From Plecoglossus altivelis (taxonomy: Eukaryota; Chordata; Actinopteri; Osmeriformes; Plecoglossidae), in assembly GCA_036571765.1 (NCBI GenBank), contig BROE01000023.1, positions 2,998,108 to 3,062,107 on the forward strand: a DNA stretch of 64,000 bases, written 5' to 3'. Below, one piece after another: positions 1 to 10,600 of the stretch. The notes beneath the pieces are model-generated. The model searched no databases and was not told the DNA's origin. It saw nothing but the letters and a program-made list of their open reading frames with translations. Position 1 is the stretch's first letter. The number at the start of each line of letters is the position of its first letter. Made by a program: the position numbers and the translations under genes.

Positions 1-672
1 CAGACACAGAGGGGCACACAGGAAATACTATTCCTGCTTCCTGTGGGCACACCTCAGCTATTACTACATGATAAACTGTATCTACAAAACAAGAAACTAC
101 AACTGGAGGAAAGGGTCAAGGAGGGAGGGAGAGTGAGGAAGATGACAAGGGAGAAAGGGAGAGGGAAGAAGACAAATTCCTCCAAGGGCCAAGAGATTCT
201 GCACAAGGATAACATCTTTCCCCACATGAAATGAATTTGCCCCTCTGTGCAGAACATGTGGTAGAATTTCAAAAATGTCAAAACAATGAAGACACAATCT
301 CTCTGACTGAGCAAAAGCCCTCTCTTATTACGTCCACCAGGACCAGGATCAAGGATCAAACCACCCAGTCACTGGGTCCGTGGTCTGACAGGCTGTAAAT
401 GGTTTATTTTGGATTTCATCGTTTTTGGGGTTTCAGGAAAAAATAGGCATCAGAAAAATATTGGTTGACTTGGCTGATGAATTGACTCTTTATGTGACTG
501 GCTAAACTGTTTATTGTCTGCCATTATTATGGAGTGCTCTAAGTTTAGACTCCATGTTTTTACTGCTGTTTGGTATTTATACTTATGTTTCCAGTATTTT
601 TCCTAACTGGAATTTTCTTGCCTACTTTGTGGCTCTAGGCTTGTCGCCCACACACCCGCCCATATTACTCAC
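1..672 (-). other. myoz2 intron 3 (partial)
   Basis: Sequence beyond the exon 3 donor. I see no exon, repeat or other structure here. Confidence 0.7.
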
Positions 673-814
673 CAGGGGCGATGCTGTCTGGGTTCGCCTG
701 GGTTCTCTGGTCAGGCGTGTTCGGAGGCGTGGTTGGTGGCTTGACATCCAGGTGATCCTCTCCATCTGTGTTTTCCGTTGTTTCCTGACTTTCTACCTGC
801 AGAGTAACTCCATT
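673..814 (-). CDS. myoz2: myoz2 coding exon 3
   Basis: This exon encodes NGVTLQVESQETTE followed by PPTTPPNTPDQ and NPDSIAPG. The last parts match human PPNTPDPRSPPNPDNIAPG closely. The acceptor is GCCGTCAG and the donor GTGAGT. It ends phase 1, so a further exon starting with a Tyr/Ser-Gly-Pro segment is expected outside the window. Confidence 0.85.
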
Positions 815-2468
815 CTGACGGCGACACAAAAATAAAGGGAAAGACAGAAAATGTGGTTAGCTCCATTCATCGTCTCTCGTATCATCTGAATGTCCGTGGA
901 GCTCGCACAACAAATATCTATGGATGCAGCATTCTTACAATGAAAGCTGATGGGATAGTGCAGGAATACTATGAGCCATGGTGTTGGTAAAATAATACAT
1001 TGGGGGTAATAAAGAGTAAATAAATGGGAGACCATGAGCTGCCTCTCTTATCAGGAGCTTGAACATGACTAGGCTTCTTCTGGTCGTCTGGCCTTGTATT
1101 TAATCTGTCCATAATGGCACGCTTTCATCTCCTCAGTCATATTTGAAATGATTTACCCCTCAACTTCCTCAGGAAATGTTGTCAACTTGGACTAACATTC
1201 CCCATTTGCCCTGAGGGGTAAACAAAGTGACCCGCTGTGCAGAGAGAAGGCATTTCCCATCAATACAATGAAATTAAGGGCTGTAAATGACCCACATCAA
1301 TGCATCGATAAGACCTGAGAAAGCAGGGAGATCAGAACATCACTGCCACTAAGTTGTTTTCAATTAGAGTAAATCCCCTTCATGACTGGGTCCATGTGTG
1401 GCCGCGCTCCCAGGCCTCCAGAGTCGAGTGGAATTAGAGAAGAGCTCCCCACAGGAACGTTGTTCCACGGCCACAGGATGAGAGGCGTTTGAGAGGCCTT
1501 GTACACAAGGCTTCTTGGAACTCATAATCCAAATACCGCACCTGCCCAAGCCCTCCCCCCCTCTTCCCCCTCTCAAGAAACGCTTGTAGTTTCCAGTAAA
1601 TCAAGAAGCGTTTTGACTCAAGTACTTTGTGGGATGTTTAGCGTGTGATATCTTCCCCTACACAATGGCACAAAGAGCTGTTCTGAGATAGGTCTGTGGA
1701 GCCTTGTACTGCTGGGGCTGACTGGAGCAGGTTCCTCATTCAGGAAGAACAGGTTATGAACTCTACAGACTCACTCTGGCAAGCTGATTGATGATACTGG
1801 ATGTCTGCGCACCAGATGCCAGAAATCAATGGAAAAAGTATTGTTTGTTCATGTGAGAATGTGTGTGTAGGCTGGAAGATGGTGGGTGTCTGGATTTAAC
1901 CTGACCCGCCGGATGAACCATTTACCTTTAATCACACCAGCCAGTAGTTCTTCATAGCCACTGATTGGTCCGAACCACTGTGGTTCAAACAGATGACTTG
2001 GAAAAACAGATTATAGCTTGGTCATGATCTTGCGAATCCAGATGTCTCTTAAGGTTACACCGGATTCTCCTCAAAATGAAATACGAAATTGATTAACTCC
2101 AAGGGATCGATAAAGCACGACTCCACTCCCTGCGCCATCTCTTTATTGAGCCACTCTATGACTGTAGGGGGGTGGAGGGGGTGTGGGGGGGGGGAGGGTG
2201 GCTTGGTTGAATCAAAGTCCCTGAGTTTAACAGGACCCACTGAAACCCAGGCTGTCCGCTCACGTTGATGTGTGTGTTGGTTTGGTTCTGGATGCTCTCG
2301 AAGGTGTATTTCTCCGAGCGTCTCTGGCGCATCTTGAAGAGGCGGGAGCCCCGGTTGGAGGACAGCGACAGCTCTTCCAGCATGATCTCTTTAGGAGCGC
2401 TCACCTTCTTCCCGAGATCCATCTCTGCATCTAGGAAACACACACACTCCAGGTGTGAAAACAGTGTG

Positions 2469-2503
<35 letters not shown>

Positions 2504-3488
2504 CGGGCACGTGGCTGTGGCTTTTTGTGTAAGCTTAATTTTGCATGTTGCAGTACATATTGTCAATACCAATTTGTTGTGTTGACAGTTTTCTGAGCTA
2601 TGAGCACATCATCTCTTGTAGTTACCTATAAATATCATTATAATATAATGTAAAATAATTTGATTACTCAAACAAAATCTTCCCATTGTGTTGACAATGT
2701 TTGTACATACAGGCCTGCAGCACACAAAGGCTAATTACGTTTCGCCAATAATCTATTGGCGAACCAGAGCCCCGAATAGCTCCTGTCTTGCTGACTCCTT
2801 CTTGCTGTCAAACATGATCAACGATAAGTCATATTTTCATGTCAACCGCTCATGTTGGGCCCCTGTCTGTGGTTAGCACAGCATGCTAGCTAATGCATGC
2901 TGATTGCGGAGATTTCTTTGCCACTATCAAAGAGAGAGAAGTGAGCCTGCCAGAGAATCCTACAGCTGTCACTGGCCCTCAGACAGCCCTGACTGAGCAA
3001 GCCCTGCAGTTGTCCGCACCCCCGAAATAGAGCGTTCAAAGGACAACGACAAAGGGATTAGTTTCTTTGGCCAATAAAACGTCTCATTAACTTATTTATA
3101 GAGAAGGCCGTAGAGGGGTGTGGTTTGGCTACTTGGAAGCTGTTGGTGAAACGATATCGTCTCTCACAAAGTCATTTGTAATTGGTGTGTGTGTGTGTAC
3201 TGGTATGTGGACACCTGTTTAGGAATGCAGAAACTATGATTAAGCATGTGTCTAGATTTGCACTGTTGTCCAGGATACTTCAAGTAACAACTCACATGAA
3301 TGAGCACAAACTTTAACACAGATATCAGCACAGATGGAACAGAGAGAAAGCAAAGGTTGAGCAAGCAAAGAAAGAGAGAGCTGAAAAGAAAGAAAGAGAA
3401 AGAGTGCGTGGAGGAATATGAGGAATTAAGAGAAAATGAGGAATGCACATAGTGAGCTGATGTTAGCATGAGACATGATGAAGAGCCC

Positions 3489-3554
<66 letters not shown>

Positions 3555-3683
3555 ACGAGAGCAGGATAGATGAGAGGAAACAAGGAAGTAAGAGGGATAT
3601 GAGGGATATCATGTGATACCTTCAGAGCCCTGGATCTCCCTGCAGATCGCCGCCGCCTGCATCTGCCTCTCTCTCGTCGTCAT
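673..3683 (-). CDS. myoz2: myozenin-2 (calsarcin-1/FATZ-2), 5' part, truncated by window edge
   Basis: Myozenins are small Z-disc proteins that bind alpha-actinin, filamin C, telethonin and calcineurin in striated muscle; this is family knowledge. Three coding exons are visible on the minus strand: 3683-3620, 2430-2264 and 814-673. They join in phase (64 nt ending phase 1, then 167 nt ending phase 0, then 142 nt ending phase 1) with GT donors and AG acceptors. The product starts MTTRERQMQAAAICREIQGS. It then carries the family box DLGKKVSAPKEIMLEEL, followed by SNRGSRLFKMRQRRSEKYTF, and in exon 3 PPTTPPNTPDQ and NPDSIAPG, all close to human MYOZ2. About 124 residues are present of roughly 264 in the human protein. 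The C-terminal half, including the SPWEQAI and ELPDYRSFN regions, is not visible and must lie left of position 1. MYOZ1 and MYOZ3 are less likely because the neighbours are synpo2 and sec24d. Confidence 0.9.
815..2263 (-). other. myoz2 intron 2
   Basis: Unique sequence apart from the G-rich tract near 2160. No exon was recognised. Confidence 0.8.
2160..2205 (+). repeat. G-rich tract, G-quadruplex potential
   Basis: Several runs of four or more G are separated by short spacers on the plus strand in myoz2 intron 2, about 60 bp past the exon 2 donor. Confidence 0.6.
2264..2430 (-). CDS. myoz2: myoz2 coding exon 2 (conserved FATZ N-terminal box)
   Basis: This exon encodes the most conserved myozenin segment, DLGKKVSAPKEIMLEEL through RRSEKYTFESIQNQTNTHIN. 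The acceptor TTTCCTAG is at 2431-2432 and the donor is GTGAGC. It is 167 nt long and restores phase 0 after exon 1. Confidence 0.92.
2472..2501. repeat. (TG)n microsatellite
   Basis: About 15 TG units in myoz2 intron 1, 41 bp from the exon 2 acceptor. Confidence 0.9.
3492..3551. repeat. (AG)30 microsatellite
   Basis: Sixty bases of uninterrupted AG in myoz2 intron 1, just downstream of exon 1. Confidence 0.95.
3620..3683 (-). CDS. myoz2: myoz2 coding exon 1
   Basis: The ATG is at 3683-3681. The exon encodes 21 residues rich in Gln, Ala and Arg and ends phase 1 at a GTATCA donor. The same short basic N-terminal segment precedes the DLGKKV box in human MYOZ2. A 60-bp (GA)n tract lies only 68 bp downstream, inside intron 1. 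Confidence 0.85.
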
Positions 3684-5111
3684 GGTAGAGAACTGTGACA
3701 TGACTGCCAATGGAGGACAGAGCCACAGCGCGCCAGAGTCAAAGGTTACAACAGCACACCAATCAAACCCCACACCTACTGTGCCATGGCTGCCTCTGGG
3801 GATCAGAGAGTCCTAGCACATTGAACGCCCAAGTCACGGGCCACGCCAGCGCACCTATCAGCATGACAGAGCAGACAGCACAAGCTGTTTGTACCGCCAT
3901 CGATCGGCCCAACATTACACTAACCTGCCGTGTGCACACGAACAGGTAGAATTTATTAGGGCAGTGAAAAGGGCAAAGTTAGCACATCCCTTTAAATAAC
4001 CCGGGGCCGTTAAACACCAAGCGCGTGCTCTTCAGACATGGCACCTTGCTCGCCTGAGAGGACGCTGAATCAATACCGCTGAAATGACCGCGGACGTCTG
4101 CTAGAGCAGAAGTTCAGAAAGGGTTACAGCATGTCTGGAGGAGCAGGTGAGGCAGTTAAGAACATGAGTTGAGCTATTAGTAAACAACCATACTGTACTG
4201 TACATACTGCCCTGCCGAAATGTACAGTACCCTCGCGTTGTCCCGTTTTAACATAGAAATGAACAGATAAATGAGTAATAAGTAACATCAAAAACCGTTG
4301 GCGTTAGTAAGGTGGATGTGAGGTGGCTATGTCCACGATGAATTCATATAAATTGTCTGATGAGTAGATCCAAGTTGTACTGTAAACAACTATTATTAGG
4401 TCTCACGTCTCCATGTATTGAAAATAAATTGTAACTTTTGTGTAGAGACCAATCAGGTCATCTGCAATGAAAACACATTATTCTCAGGAGTTAAAGCAAG
4501 CAGTACGTGAACACACATTTAGAAGGGTGCAACCACAGGCAAACAGCAGGACTGGTAGTAACACAGATAGGAGCTGCCCCATCTTGTTCACCGGAGCACT
4601 GACAACCTCCAGGACAGGTTACTTTGGGTTTCCCACCACAAGTGGCCCCCTTACCTGTGTAAGGTCTCTCCAAGGGCGGGGGGTGGGGATCTCAGGTTGC
4701 TGTGTTTGGGTCCCCAACAGAAACAAGGCCTAAGGCACGGAAGTCAGCCTCGGTAACGACCTGCACAGGTCACTGCACACTGCCCAGCTCTGGGGCTGGC
4801 CACGGGTGGGTGGGGCAAGGTGGTGGTCGCTGGGGGTGGGGGGAGGGACTGACTGGCTGGGCGGCTGGTTTGGAGAAAGAGGGACTGGATTGGTTGGTTG
4901 GGATTGGGGTGGGAGGTTAATTACTGGTTGGCTGGTTGACAGAGGGACCGGATTGGTGGGGCAGTGTGGGGTGTCAGTTTGTTGTCATTGGTTGGTAGTT
5001 CACAAGATTTGGGGGTAACTAAATATAGAGGTCAAGCCTGCCCCCCTGAACCCCCCTCTTCAGTTTCTTTCTCTCTCTCCTTCTCTCTCTCTCCCTCTCT
5101 CTATCTCTCCC

Positions 5112-5149
<38 letters not shown>

Positions 5150-5670
5150 CTTCTCTCTCTCTCTCTCCTTCTCTCTCTCTCAGTCTCTCTCTCTCGTAAA
5201 GCCTACTGTGTTGATTTGCCAAGGTTAGGCCAGGGCTCTGACAGGGCTGCTACAAGCCTACCACCTGCTTCCTAGATCCTCTACTCTACCAGCTGACTCG
5301 GTGGCCAGAATTCAGATGTTAGATTCCTGGTTTCCTCTCACATACTAATGGATGTGACACCATGTTCTCTGTAGTATTGATGTTATCAGACAGCAGGGAA
5401 GTGGCCTGCCCTCTTGTTTTGTTACATCCTCCTCCCTGAAGCTAGCAACCCATGGGCCTACTGCAGTTGTGTAACTGTCTGCCATGCCATGGCAACAAGT
5501 CCCCACAAACCCCCTGCCCTCGACTGGCAACAGAGCATGTGACCCTCGGGGGTGAGACAGCATGCGAGTCCATGGGATGAGAGCGGGAGGGAGGCCAACA
5601 GAGAGAGGAGGGTATATGAGGGGGCGATGACGCATGCAGGGACACACTATGGACAGACGTACAGCACACC
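3684..5670. other. myoz2 5' flank / intergenic to the synpo2 3' end
   Basis: Both genes run leftward, so this holds the myoz2 promoter region. Contents: a G-rich stretch at about 4790-4930, then the CT-rich tract. I saw no clear MEF2 or CArG site and no TATA box, and no gene. Confidence 0.6.
5064..5195. repeat. imperfect (CT)n microsatellite
   Basis: About 130 bp of CT with TCCC interruptions, in the interval between myoz2 and synpo2. Confidence 0.9.
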
Positions 5671-5687
5671 TTCATTCTTCAAAGGCT

Positions 5688-5693
5688 TTTATT
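5688..5693 (-). terminator. candidate poly(A) signal of the long synpo2 transcript
   Basis: AATAAA on the minus strand (TTTATT on plus) lies about 1.35 kb downstream of the exon 5 stop at 7045. The intervening 5694-7044 is AT-rich and has no coding signal I can support, so I read it as the 3' UTR. Position alone supports this call. Confidence 0.4.
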
Positions 5694-7044
5694 GGATTCT
5701 GTTAGGAAGGGTTCTAACGTGTTAAACAACAACCAACTCAAAAGCACTTTCTCAAAATTCAAGTGTTGGTAAATACACATCAGATCAAATTCTAAGCAGT
5801 TGGTATGGAATGCAGGCATTTATGAAACTGGAAAAAAAAACTAGCAGTGATAGTTCACCTCCACTACCATAGACTACTGTGTAAAAGTACAATTACAACA
5901 GTGTGAATAAATCTCATCAATTCTTACAAAAGAAATCATGTCTTAATGACTGTAGATGATAACAAATCAACTGTTCACCCACCACTATATGCGTACACTT
6001 CAAATAGGTACAATAAACGCTATAGGAGCTCTTCTCTCTCACCGGAAACAAGTGAAGGCAGGATCAGAGTAATCTATCTAAGTCTACTTCGGTCAAATAC
6101 GTACATCCTTCACTCTCTCATATGCATTGTGTCAACTGGGTTATGTAAGTGCTGGTCATTTTTCCCCAGCGGTTGATATGGTGGCAGGAGACTGCCACTG
6201 TATTTTATGTTGGAGGCCACTATCCTCCATCCGTTAATCTATCACACACCTCTCTCTCTGCCACACCTTCACGTGGCGAGTGAAGAGACACACAGCAAAA
6301 GAAGGAATCAATCTTTTAAAGTGGAGCTTACAAAACAGCCTGCCTGACCTAAATGAGTAATGGATATCGCTATTTAAGGTTCCCGTCTATTGTGGACCCG
6401 TTTGAAGTCTACTTCAAACTTCCTCAAGTTCAGTGTGCTGTTGCCCGTCCTCTAACACGAAAGTGAGACTACTCTAACTAATGCGTTGACTCTCCACATA
6501 TTATTTTCTTGAAGTAAAGCATTTTCGTGAAGTAAAGCATTAAGAGTCATTTAGTTTTGTTCCATTTGCAGATTTAGGAATGATTTGGGATGAGGAAAAA
6601 AAGAAATAGACTGTAGTGTAAAATAGTGCTGAAACACCAAACAGGCAACATGCTAAATACTTCCACTATGGATAGTGAAGGAACTGTTAACCATATCAAA
6701 TTAATTTGACCCTTTCACATCGACCTTCACGACAAGGTGGATATCACCATCATAATAACACATGCCTTAGCCTTCTACATAATTACATAACCCCCTAACC
6801 ACCTTCATGGTATCTAAGTACACTGTTGAAAGAACAGTAAACATCTTTCCATACACGGTACAAAAATGGACACAGACCCATTTGGACTTTCTTTCAGTAT
6901 ATGTCGATCTACTTCTGTACCATCTTTCAACATCTACAAACACCATTTTCTTCCTATCGAGAAATATTCTCTCCCTCACCAACATTCAAACATTCTTTAA
7001 CGCTTCTCTCCTCTGAGTTCTTGGTTTGGATGGTTGTGTTGCCT
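5694..7044 (-). other. synpo2: inferred 3' UTR of synpo2 exon 5
   Basis: No open frame here shows family similarity or exon-like codon structure. The interval lies between the TGA of exon 5 and the first good downstream AATAAA. It is AT-rich, unlike the GC-rich coding exons. Confidence 0.45.
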
Positions 7045-7629
7045 TCACCTCCTCCAGGTGTGGCTGGTGGTGTTGTAAGTGGCTTTGTAGCTCACCTGCC
7101 CCAGTGGGCTCCTGTACTCTGGCCTGCTCCCTGACGCCCTGATGTTGGTCTCCGTCACTGACCTCTGTGGCAACCACTGCCTGGACAGGGATCGGAAGCC
7201 AGCAGGGCCAGCGGGGGCAGAGGCGGTGCTCTTTGTCGGGGACAGGAACGGACACAGCGGGGCTTTGCTCCAGCTCTGGTTCCAAGAGGACTGCGTTTTG
7301 GGAGCGGGTTGAGAGGACACCCTGGCCTTCCACTCGGCAGGGGGCTCAGGCAGGAGTTTCCTTTGAGCGGCAGAGCGAACGTTGGAGGCTATGGCCTGCT
7401 GGAGGTTCTGGAAAGCGAAAGCTTCGTCCACCAGGCCAAGGGGGTGGCGTGAGGCGGCTTCCCAGGGGGTTGGGGGCTTGTGGCCCATGGTTAGCCAGGA
7501 CGTCTGCCTCCCCAAGGCAGCAACAGTGGCCTGAGATGGAGGTTTGGGCGAGGGGGAGGCAGATCCTGACCGAAGGCCCAGCAGTGGGACTCTGGCGGGT
7601 GGCGAGAGAGAGTAGCTTCTGCCAAGACA
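7045..7629 (-). CDS. synpo2: synpo2 alternative last exon 5 (long C-terminal isoform)
   Basis: The acceptor TTTTTCCCCAG precedes 7629. The 194-residue frame enters in phase 0, exactly matching a GTGTGG donor after GCC CAA in exon 4 (11693). The segment PPTPWEAASRHPLGLVDEAF followed by FQNLQQAIASNVRSAAQRKL and LPEPPAEWKARVS matches the C-terminal module shared by long synaptopodin-family proteins (SYNPO: PWEAA..SPLGLVD..F, then N..SAARRK). It ends with HTWRR, similar to the HPRGWRRQT end of SYNPO. I infer that this is the conserved alternative C-terminus known from human SYNPO2 isoforms. Confidence 0.85.
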   Translation of the reverse strand, partial: CLGRSYSLSPPARVPLLGLRSGSASPSPKPPSQATVAALGRQTSWLTMGHKPPTPWEAASRHPLGLVDEAFAFQNLQQAIASNVRSAAQRKLLPEPPAEWKARVSSQPAPKTQSSWNQSWSKAPLCPFLSPTKSTASAPAGPAGFRSLSRQWLPQRSVTETNIRASGSRPEYRSPLGQVSYKATYNTTSHTWRR

Positions 7630-10600
7630 CTGGGGAAAAAGAAATGCATTTCAGACATGTTTATCTTCTCCTCAATATCCTTCCAACAGAAACAAATACA
7701 GAGTTGAACTTGAGCGGATGATTAAAGTTGCTTAAAGCAACACGAGTCAACTGCACAACCATCACCACATCCAGTAGGCTTTTCACCAGCAACTGCAATT
7801 ATATTTAACTACCGACTCCACTTATTTGAAATGGTCCCATAATGTTGTTTAGGCCCATGGTGTCTTTACAATATTTTGCACTGAAAATCACGCGTGCTGC
7901 CTTTTAAGAGAACGCAGCATCAAAAAATTGTGTAGCCTACATGTTTATCTGCAAAAGTTCAAAGCACAAGTGATAAAGAGCCGTGCTCAGAATGCAATAT
8001 CAAGGGAGAAAGTTCCGCCGTAATCAAATTGCACGACTTGATACATAATGCCCACTCAAGACTACACTTCAACATATGTCCTGACACTGCACTAAACACT
8101 CAGCTTGGCCTTCAATTTCTTAGAACAATTGGCTTAGGAGAGTGACTTTCCAAAGAAAGCCACGTTCAGCTCGTTTAAATTGGATCTGGCCTGGCTTTGT
8201 GGATTACCAGCAACACTTTCAAGGTATCTCAATGAGTCTGCAAATCTCCCTCAAGAGCCTTTATCTCGTCTCCTCCATGAATCAAAGACCAGGCCATTTT
8301 AAGCTCCCATTAGGATGCCGGGAAAAGGAGAATGAGACACGCGTGGAGAGGGCCATGCTGGCAATGTCTCTCATGTCATTACAGGTGGTTTACGCAGACA
8401 GGAAGGAAGGAAAATGCTGCCATCATCTGGTGCAAAGTTGTAAGAACTACGAATAGTGGCGACAGAAAGGACAGGACACAGGCAGGAGTAGAAGCAAAGA
8501 CATGGCAGTTAGGATGCATTTGTTGACAGACAGTTGTTTTTTGTTGTTTGTTTAACTAGATGTGCTTGTTTAGGATGATAATTAAATAAGTGGCTCCGTT
8601 TCCTTTCATGAAATAGGATTTGTGCGTGTATTTTAATTGCATACTGCCCTCGACTGCCCTGTTTTGGTTTGCTTAGTAATGGGGAAGTAAATGTGTGATC
8701 GTCTGAAGAATGAGATTTCACCTTCCTGTAAAAAGCTCATTATTGTGTCCATCATATTTTTCTGCATTCCAGACGATCATCTTTCTTCTGTCTCTGACTG
8801 CTGCGAGGTTTGAACACGGGGGGATGTGAAAAAGGCCCTGAGCAGCCGCTGTATCCCACAAGGCTGTGTGACTGGCTGGCTAGTCCAGATGGCGTGCATT
8901 TTGTGTGTATTCTCTGTGTGCGGGACAGATGTTTGAGCAAGTATGCATACGGTGCATCAGTGTTATGGGTCGAGATTATCTAGATTTATACCTTTCAATC
9001 CCTGAGCATCCTGCTTAAAATAGACCCAACCATCCGTTTCATCTAACAGGGAGGGCAGGAAGCCTGGGCTGTTTATGCCTCAACCATGACATTGTAGACG
9101 TATGTCTGGAGCGAAAGGTCAAATTTAAATTGTGACCATATAATCTGGCTCTACTGTATCACTGGTGCAATATTATAGACACCACTGCCACCTAGCCTTT
9201 CCATAACGCCATAGCCACAATTTTGGGGAGAAGGATTTCATTGCTTTGTATCTTGGACCTTGATCTCTGTGACAGCATGGACTGAAAGCTCAACCCGCGT
9301 GTCACATCTGCTGCAGTGGACTCATGAAAAGTGGAGATAAGGGATGGCGTTGACATGACAACGGAACATGCGTTAGTTACAAATGTGCTCTTCTCCCCCT
9401 TCCATTTTTTGTCAAATGTATCTTTAACCTTTCCATGATTTTTTTGGCATATAAATTAGCACATCAATAAAACTCAATATTTTCTCAAATGTCAAAATGC
9501 TGTCAGTCTCGGCATTCATAATTCCACTTCTGACAGCATTTGTGTCTCTGTCGATCTTGGGAAGACATGTATGCGCATATAAATAAAGAACCCTTAACGT
9601 GAATCAAAAAAAAAAAAAAATCCACATGAGATTATGGAGCAGGTGTGACCATTGGGACAGTGCCACTCTGGGCAGGTCATTGAACAGATCAAATTACTCC
9701 CAATATAGCTTACTGCTCTTGCCCACTGTGGGCACCTAATGGTATCAAAAACTGCCAGACTCTATAAAAAGTCTCTTATTCCACATGCTACATTGATAAG
9801 GATTTAGGTCAGCTTTCACCTCCCTCATTGCTTATTCAAGTTCCAATTCAATGTTTAAGGTTTTCTGTACAAGTTTGTCTATTATAGTAAGTTGACGGGA
9901 AATGTGCCTCAACTCTACTGATAGATTCGCGTAAAAAACTGCTAACTGCTAATCCACAGCTGTTAAGCTGGGTGTGATGCTCAACATAGATCAGTACAGT
10001 AAATATGCATTCCTGCGAAGTCGTTATTTTTCATGTTTAATCAACATCCTTAAATGTTGATGTCATCTGTAGATTTAAGTGTCCGTGTTTAAAACTCCAC
10101 AGTCATAGTATGTTGTACTGTACTGTGACGATACCGTAAACTAGACAGAGTAGTCGCCGAAGAAGCACCGAAAGCTCTAGAAATCTGCCGCCAGGAATGA
10201 AGAAATCAGGGAAGATTGAAAAGTAAGAGAGAGAATGTTCATCCAAAGAGCATGCAGAAGTGAACCAAGGAAGGCCAGAGATACAAGACATTTTAATGGT
10301 ACTGAGGTGAAACATACAGAAAGTGCACTACGGAAGAGAACACACAAAAGAAAATGAAAAGATGTAACATGAGAAGGAAAGCACGCCAGTAACGATACAC
10401 CTAAACAAAATAGCCCATTCCTTTTCATTAACTTCACTGAATCCTAGTACTGAATGTTGTCTAAAACTTGTTTTGGTAGCAAGTAAAAGGAAAGTAGAAA
10501 GAAAAAAACCTATAGATAGAGATGTGAAGATGAAACCAGGAAAATGACCAAAAGGATTATTCAGAGAAAAGAAAAATTGGCCATTGCCAGTGAGAAAGAA

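Larger units (their letters stand above)
2431..3619 (-). other. myoz2 intron 1
   Basis: Contains the (TG)15 and (AG)30 microsatellites. No exon was recognised. Confidence 0.8.

Noticed and set aside
1..672. Fourth coding exon of myoz2
   Set aside because: No segment resembling SGPLKEIPPEKFN or ELPDYRSFN was found on the minus strand.
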